A DNA stretch of 35,196 bases from Xenorhabdus hominickii (lineage in GTDB: Bacteria > Pseudomonadota > Gammaproteobacteria > Enterobacterales > Enterobacteriaceae), in contig NZ_NJAI01000002.1 of NCBI RefSeq assembly GCF_002632725.1, forward strand, positions 537,790 to 572,985, given 5' to 3'. Below, in pieces: positions 17,890 through 28,933 of the stretch. The translations under genes were made by a program, and so were the position numbers. Position 1 is the stretch's first letter, and each line of letters begins with the position of its first letter. The notes under the pieces were generated by a model. It saw nothing but the letters and a program-made list of their open reading frames with translations. It did no database searches and was not told the origin of the DNA.

Positions 17890-20778
17890 CTACGCATCTG
17901 GGGATTCGTTTTCTTGCCGTAGTGCTGTAACTTGAAGTCTATCTGGTAAATATTCTATTAATACTTCTTTTAAGACTGCCAATGACACCGGTTTTGATAA
18001 ACAGTCATCCATTCCTACATTAGCACAGCGTTGTTTTTCTTCCGCTAATGCATTGGCAGTAATACCAATAATGGGTTTGGTATAGCCTTTGCTCCTCAAG
18101 TATTGTGTTAGTTCATACCCATCCATCTTTGGCATATTAACGTCTGTCAGAATAATATCAGTTGGATTATTTTTCAGAATCTCGATGGCATCAAGACCAT
18201 CACTTGCTGTTGATGAACTGAATCCTATTGAATTCAGTTGTTCGGCCAATAAATGACGATTGATAGGGTGATCATCAACAACTAGTACTTTAACTGAGTG
18301 TAGGTGCTTATCGGATTGAATAATTTGAGTTGAAGAAGAAATAGTTGAGATAGGGATAGAGGGAACAAGACTGGATGCTGCATGCAGATTATCCAGCATA
18401 CTATCCAGCTCACTCAATTCATAAGTGTTATACACCCAATAATTTTCCCGAATTTGTTCTGGTGGGCCGATATGTCTTTCTGATAGTTCTAAACAGGAAT
18501 GTACAGAAATGTTCGACTCATTAGGTTGGTCACAAATGAGTAGTTCAGTACCCTCTACTTTGTCCTCGTTATATAGGGCGACTTGAAAATGATTCTGTGT
18601 AAGAAAACGCTGTAAGTACTTTTCCAGAAAATCATTGCACATTGCCAGTAAAACCTTTTGTTGAGCACGCTGTTTCGAAACTGATTTTTTATCAAATTTA
18701 ACACCGTACAGAGGAAGGCGGATGGAAAAGATACTGCCTATATATTTTTGTGAAACGAATTCAATATCGCCATCCATTAAATTGATCAACTTTTCACAAA
18801 TAGCCAGCCCCAATCCTGTTCCTTGTGAAGAACTTTCTTTATTGGTACTAATTTGAAAAAACGGTTCAAACAATTGGAATTGTAATTTATCTTCAATTCC
18901 AATCCCGGAGTCTTTGATGCTGGTATATAGGTAGCCATGCCTTGTTGTCACGTCAATGACAACGCAGCCAGAGGTTGTGAATTTGATAGCATTGTTCAGC
19001 AAATTAGAGATAATTTGCTGTAATCTTACTGGATCATTGCGAATGATATCGGGAACATCTGGTTCAATATAGCAATATAGACCTAACCCTTTTTTGGCTA
19101 CGAGGGGAAGGTAGTTTGAAATCACGTGAGATATTATTTCTCGACAACTGAAATCTTTGGGTTCAATTTTTAATTGCTTAGATTCTATTTTAGAAAAGTC
19201 GAGAATATCGCTGATAATTTTCAGCAACAATGATGATGAGTTATTCATTGTTGCCAGTAATCGTGCAGATTCGGTTGGCAATGAATGAGATTGAATGAGT
19301 TCCAGATTGCCAATAATTCCATATAGTGGTGTTCTTAGTTCATGGCTGACGGTTGCAAGAAACATGGATTTTGCCTGATTGGCTTGTTCTGCGGCAGAAG
19401 CCATTTCCTGCAACGATTTTTCCATTTTCACTCGGGTGCTGACATCTATTAACACACAGATTGCAACTTCTTCATTACGATAGCGTGAGTGTACAAAACT
19501 AATTTGCAGGTGGTTATGGTTGCTGGTGACGACATCAATATAGCTGCTGGTTTTATCGCAAATGATATCGACAATACGTTTTTGGTCTTCATATGTCAGC
19601 ATTCGAGTGTAGTTATGCGCTAGCTCATTACTTAAGATGTTAACGCCATCACTGATCCTTAAAATACTGATCCCCACGGGAGCTGAAGCGACAATCTTAT
19701 GGTTAAATTGTTCATTCTCTTCAAGGCGTATTGCGTTATCTTCGGCTGGAGAAAATATTTTGCGTTCGAATAGCCAGACAAAAAAGATAATTAAGATAGC
19801 AGAAATAATATTCAGTACGATGCTATTAATAACTTTGCTTTTGAGTTCACCGTAAATATGTTTTAGTGGCAGTGAATAAACCACATACATTGAAGAAGGT
19901 AATAAACGTCGTACTAATAACAAAGAGGTAAAGTTTTCATCGTAACCAAAAGACGATACTTGAATGTTGAGATTTATGAGGGATTGTTTACTATTATTTT
20001 TTATAGGGTATTGTAGTTCAAGTTGATTTAATTCGTTCAACAGCATGATTGTGATGGGAATATTTTTTTTTTGGGCAAAACTTTCTAGCGTGATAGGTTT
20101 CTCGAGACCGACGATCCCTACCATTTTCCCATTAATATAAACTGGTGTAATAGCATAAAGGTAACCACCGTCCGTTCTAGCATTGGGTAAAATCCAAAAG
20201 AGAGTCCGTTCTTTCCCTGGCTCTTTCATGTTGGCGAGTTTATGAACGTTTTCATAGACCCCTTTTTTTAGTGTGTCAGGTTCTATTATCTTGTTATAAG
20301 AGGATAAGTTGGTCATGCACATGCTTGGTGTTTCAACGAAAAAAATCTGAGTTATTCCATTTACTGTCGCAATATTATTTTTCCAAAATGAAATTAATTG
20401 ACTCAATGAATCTATATAATTATGTGTACCCTTGCGTAGAAGGTTACAATCGAAATTGGCATTAAGGGGAATGTAGGAGAAAACAGAGTTATTATATGGC
20501 AGAGTAACAGTGAGATCATTTGCATTGTTTGGTGATAAACTTTTCTCCGACATATATTGAATATCACGTAGGATACTAGTGATATTCCGCATATAAGAAA
20601 ATGCTGCATCGTAGTTAGAATTAAATTCCTGGCGAACATCCGATTTGGCTTCATTAAAAAAATTAGCCAAATAAAAACTGGTTAATAAGGCTCCGAGTGC
20701 CCATAGCATAAATCCAAGCACCCGAAAAAGGTTACGGGATATCTTTAATGACGTTCGGAAAGAGGATAGATATCTCAA
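17890..20778 (-). CDS. rcsC: Hybrid sensor kinase RcsC
   Basis: A 962-residue inner-membrane hybrid kinase at the head of the Rcs phosphorelay. Membrane helices lie at about 18-41 and 317-336 with a periplasmic domain between. The dimerisation/phospho-acceptor motif VSHELRTPL puts the catalytic His at residue 479, the same number as in E. coli RcsC. An ATPase domain follows (GTGLGLAICEKL as the G2 box). The C-terminal receiver contains DIILTDVNMPKMDGY with the phospho-acceptor Asp. It is convergent with rcsB and lies directly next to gyrA; the ato genes found between them in E. coli are absent. Confidence 0.96.
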   Translation of the reverse strand: MRYLSSFRTSLKISRNLFRVLGFMLWALGALLTSFYLANFFNEAKSDVRQEFNSNYDAAFSYMRNITSILRDIQYMSEKSLSPNNANDLTVTLPYNNSVFSYIPLNANFDCNLLRKGTHNYIDSLSQLISFWKNNIATVNGITQIFFVETPSMCMTNLSSYNKIIEPDTLKKGVYENVHKLANMKEPGKERTLFWILPNARTDGGYLYAITPVYINGKMVGIVGLEKPITLESFAQKKNIPITIMLLNELNQLELQYPIKNNSKQSLINLNIQVSSFGYDENFTSLLLVRRLLPSSMYVVYSLPLKHIYGELKSKVINSIVLNIISAILIIFFVWLFERKIFSPAEDNAIRLEENEQFNHKIVASAPVGISILRISDGVNILSNELAHNYTRMLTYEDQKRIVDIICDKTSSYIDVVTSNHNHLQISFVHSRYRNEEVAICVLIDVSTRVKMEKSLQEMASAAEQANQAKSMFLATVSHELRTPLYGIIGNLELIQSHSLPTESARLLATMNNSSSLLLKIISDILDFSKIESKQLKIEPKDFSCREIISHVISNYLPLVAKKGLGLYCYIEPDVPDIIRNDPVRLQQIISNLLNNAIKFTTSGCVVIDVTTRHGYLYTSIKDSGIGIEDKLQFQLFEPFFQISTNKESSSQGTGLGLAICEKLINLMDGDIEFVSQKYIGSIFSIRLPLYGVKFDKKSVSKQRAQQKVLLAMCNDFLEKYLQRFLTQNHFQVALYNEDKVEGTELLICDQPNESNISVHSCLELSERHIGPPEQIRENYWVYNTYELSELDSMLDNLHAASSLVPSIPISTISSSTQIIQSDKHLHSVKVLVVDDHPINRHLLAEQLNSIGFSSSTASDGLDAIEILKNNPTDIILTDVNMPKMDGYELTQYLRSKGYTKPIIGITANALAEEKQRCANVGMDDCLSKPVSLAVLKEVLIEYLPDRLQVTALRQENESPDA

Positions 20779-20897
20779 GAGATCGCCTGATGAAAAACAA
20801 TGATTAATAATAACTGCTCACAGCATATACTAGTGTAGCAGGGAATACAAAGTCACATTTAGTTATTACTCATCCTTCGTCAAAAATTTGCACAAAA

Positions 20898-20923
20898 AAA
20901 GCAGGCATTTGGATGCCTGCTTT
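20898..20923 (-). terminator. gyrA intrinsic terminator
   Basis: AAAGCAGGCAT (20898-20908) and ATGCCTGCTTT (20913-20923) form an 11-bp stem with a 4-base loop. On the minus strand it is followed by a run of T, 45 bases after the gyrA stop. Confidence 0.92.
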
Positions 20924-20968
20924 ATTATTTTGATGGCTATACAGCAGAATCATAATAAGGTAAGTAAA

Positions 20969-23602
20969 TTATACTTGACCTTCTGCTTCGTCATCTCCTT
21001 CATCAGAAGGAAGTGCTGTATTGTCATCTTCGTCATCAGGTTCAGCTACACGCTGTAAGCCAACAACTTTTTCGTCTTCTGCTGTACGGATCAGGGTGAC
21101 ACCCTGCGTATTACGACCAACAACACTAACCTCAGAAACACGGGTTCTCACCAATGTACCTGCATCAGTAATCATCATGATTTGGTCAGTCGGTTCTACT
21201 TGAATTGAGCCAATTACGTTACCGTTACGTTCGCTGACTTTGATGGAGATTACACCTTGAGTCGCACGGGATTTTGTCGGGTATTCGCTCTCAGCTGTAC
21301 GTTTGCCATAACCATTTTCGGTGACAGTCAGGATTTCTCCTTCTCCGCGAGGAATGATCAGAGAAACAACTTTATCGCCTACCGCGAGCTTGATACCACG
21401 AACCCCAGTTGCAGTACGTCCCATCGCGCGAACACCTTTCACACGAACAGTACCATCTTCCAGCGTTTCTTCCTCTTCTTCAAGGAAACGAACGACTTTG
21501 CCCTGAGCGGAGAATAGCATGACTTCATTGCTACCATCTGTCAGGTCAACACCGATTAACTCATCCCCTTCATTCAGGTTCACTGCGATGATACCTGCAC
21601 TGCGTGGACGGCTGAATTCACTGAGTTTGGTCTTCTTAACGATACCGCTTGCAGTTGCCATAAAGATGTTCAGCCCATCTTCATATTCACGTACAGGCAA
21701 GATGGCGGTAATGCGTTCGTTTTGATCCAACGGCAGTAGGTTGACGATTGGACGACCACGGGCACCACGGCTTGCTTCCGGCAATTGATATACCTTCATC
21801 CAGTACATCTTGCCCTTATTTGAGAAGCAGAGAATAGTGTCGTGGGTATTGGCCACCAGCAGCCGTTCAATGAAGTCCTCTTCCTTGGTACGTGCGGCTG
21901 ATTTTCCCTTGCCGCCACGACGTTGGGCTTCATAGTCAGATAATGGCTGATATTTAACGTACCCCTGATGGGATAGGGTTACCACAACATCTTCCTGAGT
22001 GATCAGGTCTTCGATATTGATATCTGCTGAATTTTCAGTCAATTCAGTACGGCGGGCATCGTTATATTGTTCTTTGATGGCTAGCAGTTCTTCACGAATG
22101 ACTTCCATCAAACGTTCTGGGCTTTCCAGAATGAACAGCAGTTCAGCGATGATTTCCAGTAGTTCACGATATTCATCAAGCAGTTTTTCATGCTCAAGAC
22201 CAGTCAATTTTTGTAGGCGCAGATCCAAAATAGCCTGTGCCTGCTGTTCGGTCAGATAGTATTTACCGTCGTGAATACCATACTGTGGCTCCAACCATTC
22301 AGGGCGGGCTGCATCGTCACCAGCTTGTTCCAGCATCGCAGCAACATTACCCAGCTCCCACGGTTGAGCAATCAAACTGGCTTTAGCTTCAGCCGGGGTG
22401 GATGTACGGCGGATCAATTCGATGACAGGATCGATATTTGCCAGAGCAATGGCCAGTGCTTCAAGGATATGGGCGCGGTCGCGGGCTTTGCGTAGTTCAA
22501 AAATTGTCCGGCGGGTGACAACTTCACGGCGGTGGCAAACGAACGCAGAAAGAATATCTTTCAGGTTAAGTAACTTAGGCTGTCCTTGATGCAGGGCAAC
22601 CATGTTGATACCAAACGAAACCTGCAATTGGGTGAGTGAATACAGGTTATTCAGGACAACTTCACCGACAGCATCGCGTTTTATTTCGATAACAATGCGC
22701 ATCCCATCTTTATCAGACTCATCACGCAGTGCACTGATCCCTTCAATGCGCTTTTCTTTCACCAGTTCAGCGATTTTTTCGATCAGTCGGGCTTTATTGA
22801 CCTGATAGGGGATCTCATTGACGATAATGGTTTCACGGCCATTTTTTTCGTCAGTTTCAATTTCTGCACGAGCACGGATATAAATTTTACCGCGACCAGT
22901 ACGATAGGCTTCCTGAATACCGCGACGTCCATTGATAATGGCTGCCGTAGGGAAGTCAGGGCCAGGGATATATTCCATCAGGCCTTCGATACTGATGTTT
23001 TCATCATCAATATAAGCCAGACAGCCGTCAATCACCTCAGATAAGTTATGAGGTGGAATGTTGGTTGCCATACCCACAGCAATCCCTGATGAGCCATTGA
23101 CAAGCAGATTGGGGATACGGGTTGGCATTACCGCAGGGATTTGCTCTGTGCCATCGTAGTTAGGCACAAAGTCGACAGTTTCTTTTTCCAAATCTGCCAG
23201 CAGTTCATGGGCAATTTTTGCCATGCGTACTTCGGTATAACGCATTGCTGCTGCAGAATCGCCATCTACCGACCCAAAGTTCCCCTGACCGTCAACCAGC
23301 ATGTAACGCAGGGAGAATGGTTGTGCCAGACGAACAATCGTATCATAAACAGCACTGTCACCATGCGGATGATATTTACCGATAACATCCCCGACAACGC
23401 GGGCAGATTTTTTATAAGGTTTATTCCAATCGTTTCCCAATACATTCATCGCGAAAAGTACGCGGCGGTGTACTGGCTTCAGTCCATCACGAACATCTGG
23501 CAGTGCACGTCCAACAATAACGGACATCGCATAATCCAGATACGAGCTTTTCAGCTCTTCTTCGATATTGACCGGTGTGATTTCTCTGGCAATGTCGCTC
23601 AT
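20969..23602 (-). CDS. gyrA: DNA gyrase subunit A
   Basis: The 877-residue cleavage-religation subunit of DNA gyrase. Starting at [12 protein letters not shown], which matches E. coli GyrA, is preferred over the ATG six codons upstream (23620), whose GGAG is only one base away. The catalytic tyrosine lies in [10 protein letters not shown] (about 122). The quinolone-resistance region reads [10 protein letters not shown] with Ser83 and Asp87 unchanged, so no classical resistance substitution is present. The C-terminal DNA-wrapping blades include the GyrA box QRRGGKGK. The tail is very acidic (EPDDEDD to the end). It is divergent from ubiG. Confidence 0.98.
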   Translation of the reverse strand: MSDIAREITPVNIEEELKSSYLDYAMSVIVGRALPDVRDGLKPVHRRVLFAMNVLGNDWNKPYKKSARVVGDVIGKYHPHGDSAVYDTIVRLAQPFSLRYMLVDGQGNFGSVDGDSAAAMRYTEVRMAKIAHELLADLEKETVDFVPNYDGTEQIPAVMPTRIPNLLVNGSSGIAVGMATNIPPHNLSEVIDGCLAYIDDENISIEGLMEYIPGPDFPTAAIINGRRGIQEAYRTGRGKIYIRARAEIETDEKNGRETIIVNEIPYQVNKARLIEKIAELVKEKRIEGISALRDESDKDGMRIVIEIKRDAVGEVVLNNLYSLTQLQVSFGINMVALHQGQPKLLNLKDILSAFVCHRREVVTRRTIFELRKARDRAHILEALAIALANIDPVIELIRRTSTPAEAKASLIAQPWELGNVAAMLEQAGDDAARPEWLEPQYGIHDGKYYLTEQQAQAILDLRLQKLTGLEHEKLLDEYRELLEIIAELLFILESPERLMEVIREELLAIKEQYNDARRTELTENSADINIEDLITQEDVVVTLSHQGYVKYQPLSDYEAQRRGGKGKSAARTKEEDFIERLLVANTHDTILCFSNKGKMYWMKVYQLPEASRGARGRPIVNLLPLDQNERITAILPVREYEDGLNIFMATASGIVKKTKLSEFSRPRSAGIIAVNLNEGDELIGVDLTDGSNEVMLFSAQGKVVRFLEEEEETLEDGTVRVKGVRAMGRTATGVRGIKLAVGDKVVSLIIPRGEGEILTVTENGYGKRTAESEYPTKSRATQGVISIKVSERNGNVIGSIQVEPTDQIMMITDAGTLVRTRVSEVSVVGRNTQGVTLIRTAEDEKVVGLQRVAEPDDEDDNTALPSDEGDDEAEGQV

Positions 23603-23642
23603 GGAGCCACTGTCCCTCATACTCCGAATTCAAAGGCTTAGA

Positions 23643-23648
23643 ATTATA
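23643..23648 (-). promoter_or_regulatory. gyrA -10 box
   Basis: A perfect TATAAT on the minus strand about 40 bases before the gyrA start, with no good -35 at 16-18 bases. That is compatible with the supercoiling-sensitive gyr promoters, but this is inference. Confidence 0.55.
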
Positions 23649-23704
23649 CCACAAATTGACAGTTTTATAAAAACCTGATGCGGGTATTTCAAGATTAAGG
23701 CATG

Positions 23705-23710
23705 TATAAT
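23705..23710 (+). promoter_or_regulatory. ubiG -10 box
   Basis: A perfect TATAAT on the plus strand, 86 bases upstream of the ubiG start, in the 194-base divergent gyrA/ubiG spacer. The -35 region is weak. Confidence 0.45.
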
Positions 23711-23796
23711 AGCTTTCTATCACACATCCCCATAATACTGTTACATTTTCTGTGAAGCAGTTTTCTGTGAGGTAATTCCTAGGAGCGATATTGTTG

Positions 23797-24531
23797 ATGA
23801 ACGTCAAAACCCCCGATTCACACATTCCGTCCCATGTTAATGTGGATCAACAAGAGATCGAAAAATTTGAAGCCGTTGCCTCCCGTTGGTGGGATCTTGA
23901 AGGTGAATTCAAACCATTGCATCGGATCAACCCGTTGCGCTTGAACTATATCCTGCAACATTCCGATGGCTTGTTTGGTAAAAAAGTACTGGATGTTGGG
24001 TGTGGCGGCGGCATTTTGTCAGAAAGCATGGCGCGTGAAGGTGCGGAAGTGACCGGGCTGGATATGGGGTTTGAACCCTTGCAAGTTGCCCGCCTGCATG
24101 CACTGGAAACCGGTATTACCGTCACTTATGTACAAGAAACGGTAGAAAATCATGCTGAACAGCATCAACACGCCTATGATGTCGTGACATGTATGGAAAT
24201 GCTTGAGCATGTTCCGGATCCTGAATCCGTAGTCCGCGCCTGTGCCAAACTAGTAAAACCTGGCGGCCATGTGTTCTTTTCAACAATTAATCGCAACCGG
24301 AAAGCATGGTTGATGGCAGTTGTCGGTGCAGAGTATATTTTGAAAATGGTACCTAAAGGAACTCATGATGCGAAGAAATTTATCCGTCCTTCCGAGCTGA
24401 TTGAATGGGTTGATAAAACACCACTGAAAGATCAACATATCATTGGGTTATATTACAACCCGTTGACAGATAAATTCCGGCTTGGACACAATGTAGACGT
24501 AAACTATATGTTACATACTCAATCGGTCTGA
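23797..24531 (+). CDS. ubiG: Ubiquinone biosynthesis O-methyltransferase UbiG
   Basis: A 244-residue SAM-dependent enzyme that carries out both O-methylations in ubiquinone synthesis. Motif I is [16 protein letters not shown], followed by GLDMGFEPL and the post-I motif [14 protein letters not shown]. The sequence tracks E. coli UbiG to the C-terminal [13 protein letters not shown] 23797 gives the expected N-terminus (MNVKTPDS), with AGGAG 11 bases upstream; the in-frame TTG at 23791 has AGGAG at 5 bases and would add only two residues. Confidence 0.96.
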   Translation: MNVKTPDSHIPSHVNVDQQEIEKFEAVASRWWDLEGEFKPLHRINPLRLNYILQHSDGLFGKKVLDVGCGGGILSESMAREGAEVTGLDMGFEPLQVARLHALETGITVTYVQETVENHAEQHQHAYDVVTCMEMLEHVPDPESVVRACAKLVKPGGHVFFSTINRNRKAWLMAVVGAEYILKMVPKGTHDAKKFIRPSELIEWVDKTPLKDQHIIGLYYNPLTDKFRLGHNVDVNYMLHTQSV

Positions 24532-24600
24532 AAGTCGTAACTAAAGGATTAATAAAGCGGCAACTAGATATTATTTTTAATATTTTATTTTCCCTGTTTC

Positions 24601-24654
24601 GCCGATAGCCTTATGAAACTAACATCAAGTAACTACGCAGGTTATCGGCTTTTT
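24601..24654 (+). terminator. Probable ubiG terminator
   Basis: GCCGATAGCC (24601-24610) pairs with GGTTATCGGC (24640-24649) with one G/T wobble, followed by TTTTT. The 29-base loop is long for an intrinsic terminator, so confidence is moderate. Confidence 0.6.
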
Positions 24655-24673
24655 GACAAAATTAATCCTCAAG

Positions 24674-24682
24674 TTATCCACA
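24674..24682 (+). promoter_or_regulatory. DnaA box upstream of nrdA
   Basis: TTATCCACA is a perfect DnaA box, 210 bases upstream of nrdA. A poorer match (TTGTACACT) lies about 15 bases downstream. DnaA boxes in front of nrdAB are established in E. coli, where they tie dNTP supply to replication. Confidence 0.75.
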
Positions 24683-24752
24683 AAACTTCCCAATTTTGTA
24701 CACTTGATAAAACGCGAGTTTAACATTATCTTGTTATTACCGTTTAAATTAC

Positions 24753-24768
24753 CCCCTATATATTGTGT
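24753..24768 (+). promoter_or_regulatory. Candidate NrdR box of the nrdAB promoter
   Basis: CCCCTATATATTGTGT matches 13 of 16 positions of the NrdR consensus ACACTATATATAGTGT as I remember it. NrdR sites normally come in pairs; I could not find a convincing second box at the usual spacing. Confidence 0.55.
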
Positions 24769-24892
24769 TTCTTGCCATCCCACAGTAGCGAAATTCCCAA
24801 CTGGCCTTAGCTATTCTGGGTGTATCATGCTGTCAATAGGTAACGAAAGATAATATAGGTGAGATACGAAAAGAAAGAAGGTGTATTTCCCC

Positions 24893-27184
24893 ATGAACCA
24901 GAGTCTGCTAGTTACCAAACGTGATGGACATAAAGAACAAATTGATCTTGATAAAATTCACCGGGTTGTCGCCTGGGCTGCCGAAGGTCTGAAAAATGTC
25001 TCAGTATCACAAGTAGAACTGCGTTCCCAGATTCAATTTTATGATGGTATCAAAACATCCGATATCCATGAAACCATGATCAAAGCCGCGTCTGATTTGA
25101 TCTCTGCTGATGCTCCTGATTATCAATATTTAGCCGCGCGTCTGGCTATCTTTCATCTGCGTAAAAAGGCTTACGGTCAGTTTGAGCCGCCCGCGCTGTA
25201 TGACCATGTTGTACGTATGGTCGATTTGGGTAAATACGACAAACATTTGCTGGAAGACTATTCTCAAGAAGAATTCGAGCAAATGGACAGTTTTATTGAC
25301 CATCTGCGTGATATGAATTTCTCCTATGCTGCTGTTAAGCAGTTGGAAGGGAAATATCTGGTACAGAATCGTATTACCGGTGAAATCTATGAAAGTGCTC
25401 AGTTCCTTTACATTTTGGTTGCTGCGTGTTTATTCTCCACTTATCCGAAAGAGACGCGCCTAGATTATGTCCGTCGTTTCTACGATGCGGTTTCCACCTT
25501 CAAAATTTCGCTGCCAACGCCAATCATGGCAGGGGTTCGTACACCAACTCGTCAGTTTAGCTCTTGTGTTCTGATTGAGTGTGGCGATAGTCTGGATTCT
25601 ATCAATGCGACATCCAGTGCGATTGTAAAATATGTTTCTCAGCGTGCCGGTATTGGTGTGAATGCGGGGCGTATCCGTGCATTAGGTAGCCCAATCCGTG
25701 GTGGGGAAGCTTTCCACACTGGTTGTATTCCATTCTACAAACACTTCCAGACAGCGGTGAAATCTTGTTCTCAGGGTGGTGTTCGAGGTGGTGCGGCAAC
25801 ACTGTTCTATCCTTTGTGGCATCTGGAAGTAGAAAGTCTGCTGGTACTGAAAAACAACCGTGGTGTTGAAGGCAACCGAGTTCGTCATATGGACTACGGC
25901 GTGCAAATTAACAAACTGATGTATGAGCGTTTGATCAAAGGTGAAGAGATTTCTTTGTTCAGTCCATCTGATGTTCCGGGATTGTATGATTCCTTCTTTG
26001 CAGATCAGGATGAATTTGAGCGCCTGTACACTAAGTATGAAAATGACAGCAATATCCGTAAAGAACGTATTAAAGCGGTTGAATTGTTCTCACTGATGAT
26101 GCAGGAACGTGCTTCAACAGGGCGTATCTATATCCAGAACGTTGACCACTGCAATACTCACAGCCCGTTTGATCCGGCTATCGCACCAGTTCGCCAATCA
26201 AACTTGTGTTTGGAAATTGCACTGCCAACTAAGCCAATGAATGACATTAACGATGAAAATGGCGAAATTGCACTGTGTACGCTGTCTGCTTTCAACCTTG
26301 GAGCCATCAAAAATCTGGATGAAGTGGAAGAATTGGCGGAATTAGCCGTTCGTGCTCTGGATTCCCTGTTGGATTATCAAAATTACCCAATTCTGGCCGC
26401 AAAACAAGGCTCAATGGGACGTCGCACACTGGGTATTGGTGTGATTAACTTCGCTTATTATTTGGCGAAAAACGGTGTGCGTTATTCTGATGGCAGCGCC
26501 AATAACTTGACTCATAAAACGTTTGAAGCCATTCAGTATTATCTGCTGAAAGCCTCAAATGAATTGGCGAAAGAGAAAGGTGCTTGTCCGTGGTTTGGGG
26601 AAACCACTTATTCACAAGGTATCCTGCCGATTGATACTTACAAAAAAGCATTGGACACACTGACCAGTGAACCTTTGCACATGGATTGGGAAGCTCTGCG
26701 CCGTGAAATTCAACAGTATGGCCTGCGTAACTCAACATTGTCTGCATTGATGCCATCAGAAACTTCTTCGCAAATTTCTAACGCGACCAATGGCATTGAG
26801 CCACCACGTGGTTATATCAGTGTGAAGGCATCAAAAGACGGTATTCTGCGTCAAGTTGTACCGGATTACGATCTTTTGAAAGGGGCTTATGAACTGTTGT
26901 GGCAAATGCCAAGCAATGATGGCTACCTACAGTTGGTAGGAATAATGCAGAAATTTATCGATCAGTCGATTTCTTCCAATACCAATTATGATCCGGCTCG
27001 TTTCCCTAATGGCAAGGTTCCGATGAACCAATTGCTGAAAGATTTACTGCTCGCTTACAAATATGGTGTGAAAACATTGTATTACCACAACACCCGCGAT
27101 GGGGCAGAAGATGTTCAGGGTGATCTGGAAGAAGTGGTTGAGTCTGCTGATTCCGATTGTGAAGGCGGCGCGTGTAAGATTTAA
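24893..27184 (+). CDS. nrdA: Ribonucleoside-diphosphate reductase class Ia, alpha subunit
   Basis: The 763-residue catalytic subunit that reduces ribonucleoside diphosphates to deoxyribonucleotides under aerobic growth. The N-terminal ATP cone (LLVTKRDGHKEQIDLDKIHRV) binds the overall allosteric effectors. The active-site core includes FSSCVLIECGDS, the SNLCLEIALPT/CTLSAFNLG segment with the other conserved cysteines, and the paired tyrosines in VKTLYYHNTRDG on the radical path. The C-terminal CEGGAC swinging thiol pair is present. ATG 24893 gives the E. coli-like start MNQSLLV; AAGAAGG lies about 11 bases upstream. nrdB follows 12 bases downstream. Confidence 0.98.
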   Translation: MNQSLLVTKRDGHKEQIDLDKIHRVVAWAAEGLKNVSVSQVELRSQIQFYDGIKTSDIHETMIKAASDLISADAPDYQYLAARLAIFHLRKKAYGQFEPPALYDHVVRMVDLGKYDKHLLEDYSQEEFEQMDSFIDHLRDMNFSYAAVKQLEGKYLVQNRITGEIYESAQFLYILVAACLFSTYPKETRLDYVRRFYDAVSTFKISLPTPIMAGVRTPTRQFSSCVLIECGDSLDSINATSSAIVKYVSQRAGIGVNAGRIRALGSPIRGGEAFHTGCIPFYKHFQTAVKSCSQGGVRGGAATLFYPLWHLEVESLLVLKNNRGVEGNRVRHMDYGVQINKLMYERLIKGEEISLFSPSDVPGLYDSFFADQDEFERLYTKYENDSNIRKERIKAVELFSLMMQERASTGRIYIQNVDHCNTHSPFDPAIAPVRQSNLCLEIALPTKPMNDINDENGEIALCTLSAFNLGAIKNLDEVEELAELAVRALDSLLDYQNYPILAAKQGSMGRRTLGIGVINFAYYLAKNGVRYSDGSANNLTHKTFEAIQYYLLKASNELAKEKGACPWFGETTYSQGILPIDTYKKALDTLTSEPLHMDWEALRREIQQYGLRNSTLSALMPSETSSQISNATNGIEPPRGYISVKASKDGILRQVVPDYDLLKGAYELLWQMPSNDGYLQLVGIMQKFIDQSISSNTNYDPARFPNGKVPMNQLLKDLLLAYKYGVKTLYYHNTRDGAEDVQGDLEEVVESADSDCEGGACKI

Positions 27185-27196
27185 TTTGAGGAAGCT

Positions 27197-28327
27197 ATGT
27201 CCTATACTACTTTTTCACAAGTAAAAAATGATCAGTTACAAGAACCGATGTTTTTCGGCCAGTCTGTTAACGTGGCGCGTTTTGATCAGCAGAAATATCC
27301 GATTTTTGAGAAACTGATTGAAAAACAACTTTCCTTCTTCTGGCGCCCAGAAGAAGTGGACGTCTCCCGTGATCGTATCGACTATAATGCGCTGCCGGAT
27401 CATGAGAAGCATATTTTCATTAGCAATCTGAAATACCAGACGTTGCTGGATTCCATTCAGGGCCGCAGCCCGAATGTGGCTTTCCTGCCGCTGATTTCTA
27501 TCCCAGAACTGGAAACATGGGTTGAAACGTGGTCGTTCTCCGAGACGATTCACTCGCGTTCCTATACACATATTATCCGCAATATCGTCAACAATCCTTC
27601 CATTGTGTTCGATGATATTGTGGAAAACGAACAGATTTTAAAACGCGCCAAAGATATTTCCGCGTATTACGACGATCTGATCGAAATGACCAACTACTAT
27701 CACCTGTTGGGTGAAGGAACACACGATGTCGTAGGTAAAAAAATCACTGTTAACCTGCGGGCATTGAAAAAACAGCTTTACTTGTGCCTGATGAGTGTCA
27801 ACGCTTTGGAAGCTATTCGTTTCTACGTCAGCTTTGCGTGCTCATTTGCCTTTGCTGAACGTGAACTGATGGAAGGTAACGCTAAAATCATCAAACTTAT
27901 TGCCCGTGATGAAGCGCTGCATTTAACGGGAACTCAGCACATGTTGAACCTGTTGCGTTCTGGTCAGGATGATCCTGAAATGGCGGAAATTGCTAAAGAG
28001 TGTGAACAGGCGTGTTACGATCTGTTCGTACAGGCTGCTGAACAGGAAAAAGAGTGGGCTGATTATCTGTTTAAAGACGGCTCCATGATTGGCTTGAATA
28101 AAGATATTCTGTGCCAGTATGTCGAATATATCACTAATATTCGCATGCAGGCGGTTGGCTTGAAGTTGCCATTCGAAACTCGCTCCAATCCGATCCCATG
28201 GATCAATGCATGGCTGGTTTCTGATAATGTTCAAGTGGCTCCACAGGAAGTCGAAGTCAGTTCTTACTTGGTCGGTCAGATTGATTCGGAAGTCAATACT
28301 GAGGATCTCAGCGGTTTCGAACTCTGA
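27197..28327 (+). CDS. nrdB: Ribonucleoside-diphosphate reductase class Ia, beta subunit
   Basis: A 376-residue diiron/tyrosyl-radical subunit, the length of E. coli NrdB. Iron ligands are seen in [12 protein letters not shown] and in [16 protein letters not shown]. The radical tyrosine lies in the SRSYTHII region. The C-terminal tail that docks on NrdA (TEDLSGFEL) is intact. GAGGA lies 4 bases before ATG. yfaE begins one base after the stop. Confidence 0.98.
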   Translation: MSYTTFSQVKNDQLQEPMFFGQSVNVARFDQQKYPIFEKLIEKQLSFFWRPEEVDVSRDRIDYNALPDHEKHIFISNLKYQTLLDSIQGRSPNVAFLPLISIPELETWVETWSFSETIHSRSYTHIIRNIVNNPSIVFDDIVENEQILKRAKDISAYYDDLIEMTNYYHLLGEGTHDVVGKKITVNLRALKKQLYLCLMSVNALEAIRFYVSFACSFAFAERELMEGNAKIIKLIARDEALHLTGTQHMLNLLRSGQDDPEMAEIAKECEQACYDLFVQAAEQEKEWADYLFKDGSMIGLNKDILCQYVEYITNIRMQAVGLKLPFETRSNPIPWINAWLVSDNVQVAPQEVEVSSYLVGQIDSEVNTEDLSGFEL

Positions 28328-28328
28328 T

Positions 28329-28595
28329 ATGGCTGATTACAAAGTTACCCTGCCGTTACGGCAGGGTTTATTCATCCGTTACTCTTCAGGTTTCCACGGT
28401 AATCTGCTGGAAGCTTTAGAGCACAACAAAGTTCAGATTGAATATCAATGCCGTGAGGGATATTGCGGTTCTTGTCGTGTTCGTCTGGTGAAAGGAAAGG
28501 TGGGATATCCTCGTAGGCCGTTGGCATTTGTCAATGAAGGGGAGATCTTACCTTGTAGCTGCTATCCACTCACGGATATTGAAATTGAAGTGTAA
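28329..28595 (+). CDS. yfaE: [2Fe-2S] ferredoxin YfaE (NrdB cofactor maintenance)
   Basis: An 88-residue plant-type ferredoxin. The cluster motif CREGYCGSC (C-x4-C-x2-C) with a later cysteine in LPCSCYP binds a 2Fe-2S centre. In E. coli YfaE supplies electrons to repair the NrdB diferric-tyrosyl cofactor. ATG 28329 is one base after the nrdB stop, giving MADYKVTLPLRQ; a longer frame from inside nrdB is not needed. It is third in the nrdA-nrdB-yfaE operon. Confidence 0.95.
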   Translation: MADYKVTLPLRQGLFIRYSSGFHGNLLEALEHNKVQIEYQCREGYCGSCRVRLVKGKVGYPRRPLAFVNEGEILPCSCYPLTDIEIEV

Positions 28596-28933
28596 ATTTC
28601 CTTGAACACACTTTGGTTAAATTTGAAACTCATATACTCTGCCTTGATTTATCAAAAATAATATACCATCCATGTTTCAAGCTACACAGCGGTTACATTA
28701 CTAATTAACTATTGTGATTGTGTGAGTGTTCGAATAGACACAGCTAAAAAATTTTATACCTTAAACATCAAGGCAATGAACGTAGCTTTCTTTACGGGGC
28801 TTTTATACCTAATAATGTTCTGATTGAGAAATTAAAGACCTAAGTGAGTTTATATCGTGCTCAAACATAACTATTGCTTTATTATTACAGCGATATGGAA
28901 TGTATTTTTGCAGTGATTTAATATTGACTACGT
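28596..28933. other. Intergenic region after yfaE, no gene seen
   Basis: About 340 AT-rich bases with no frame that has a ribosome site. No clear terminator for the nrd operon could be identified. It leads into an ERIC element. Confidence 0.5.

Noticed and set aside
20969..23641. Many plus-strand ORFs (60-166 residues) opposite gyrA
   Set aside because: They are antisense shadows of the strongly conserved gyrA coding sequence, with low-complexity translations and no ribosome sites.
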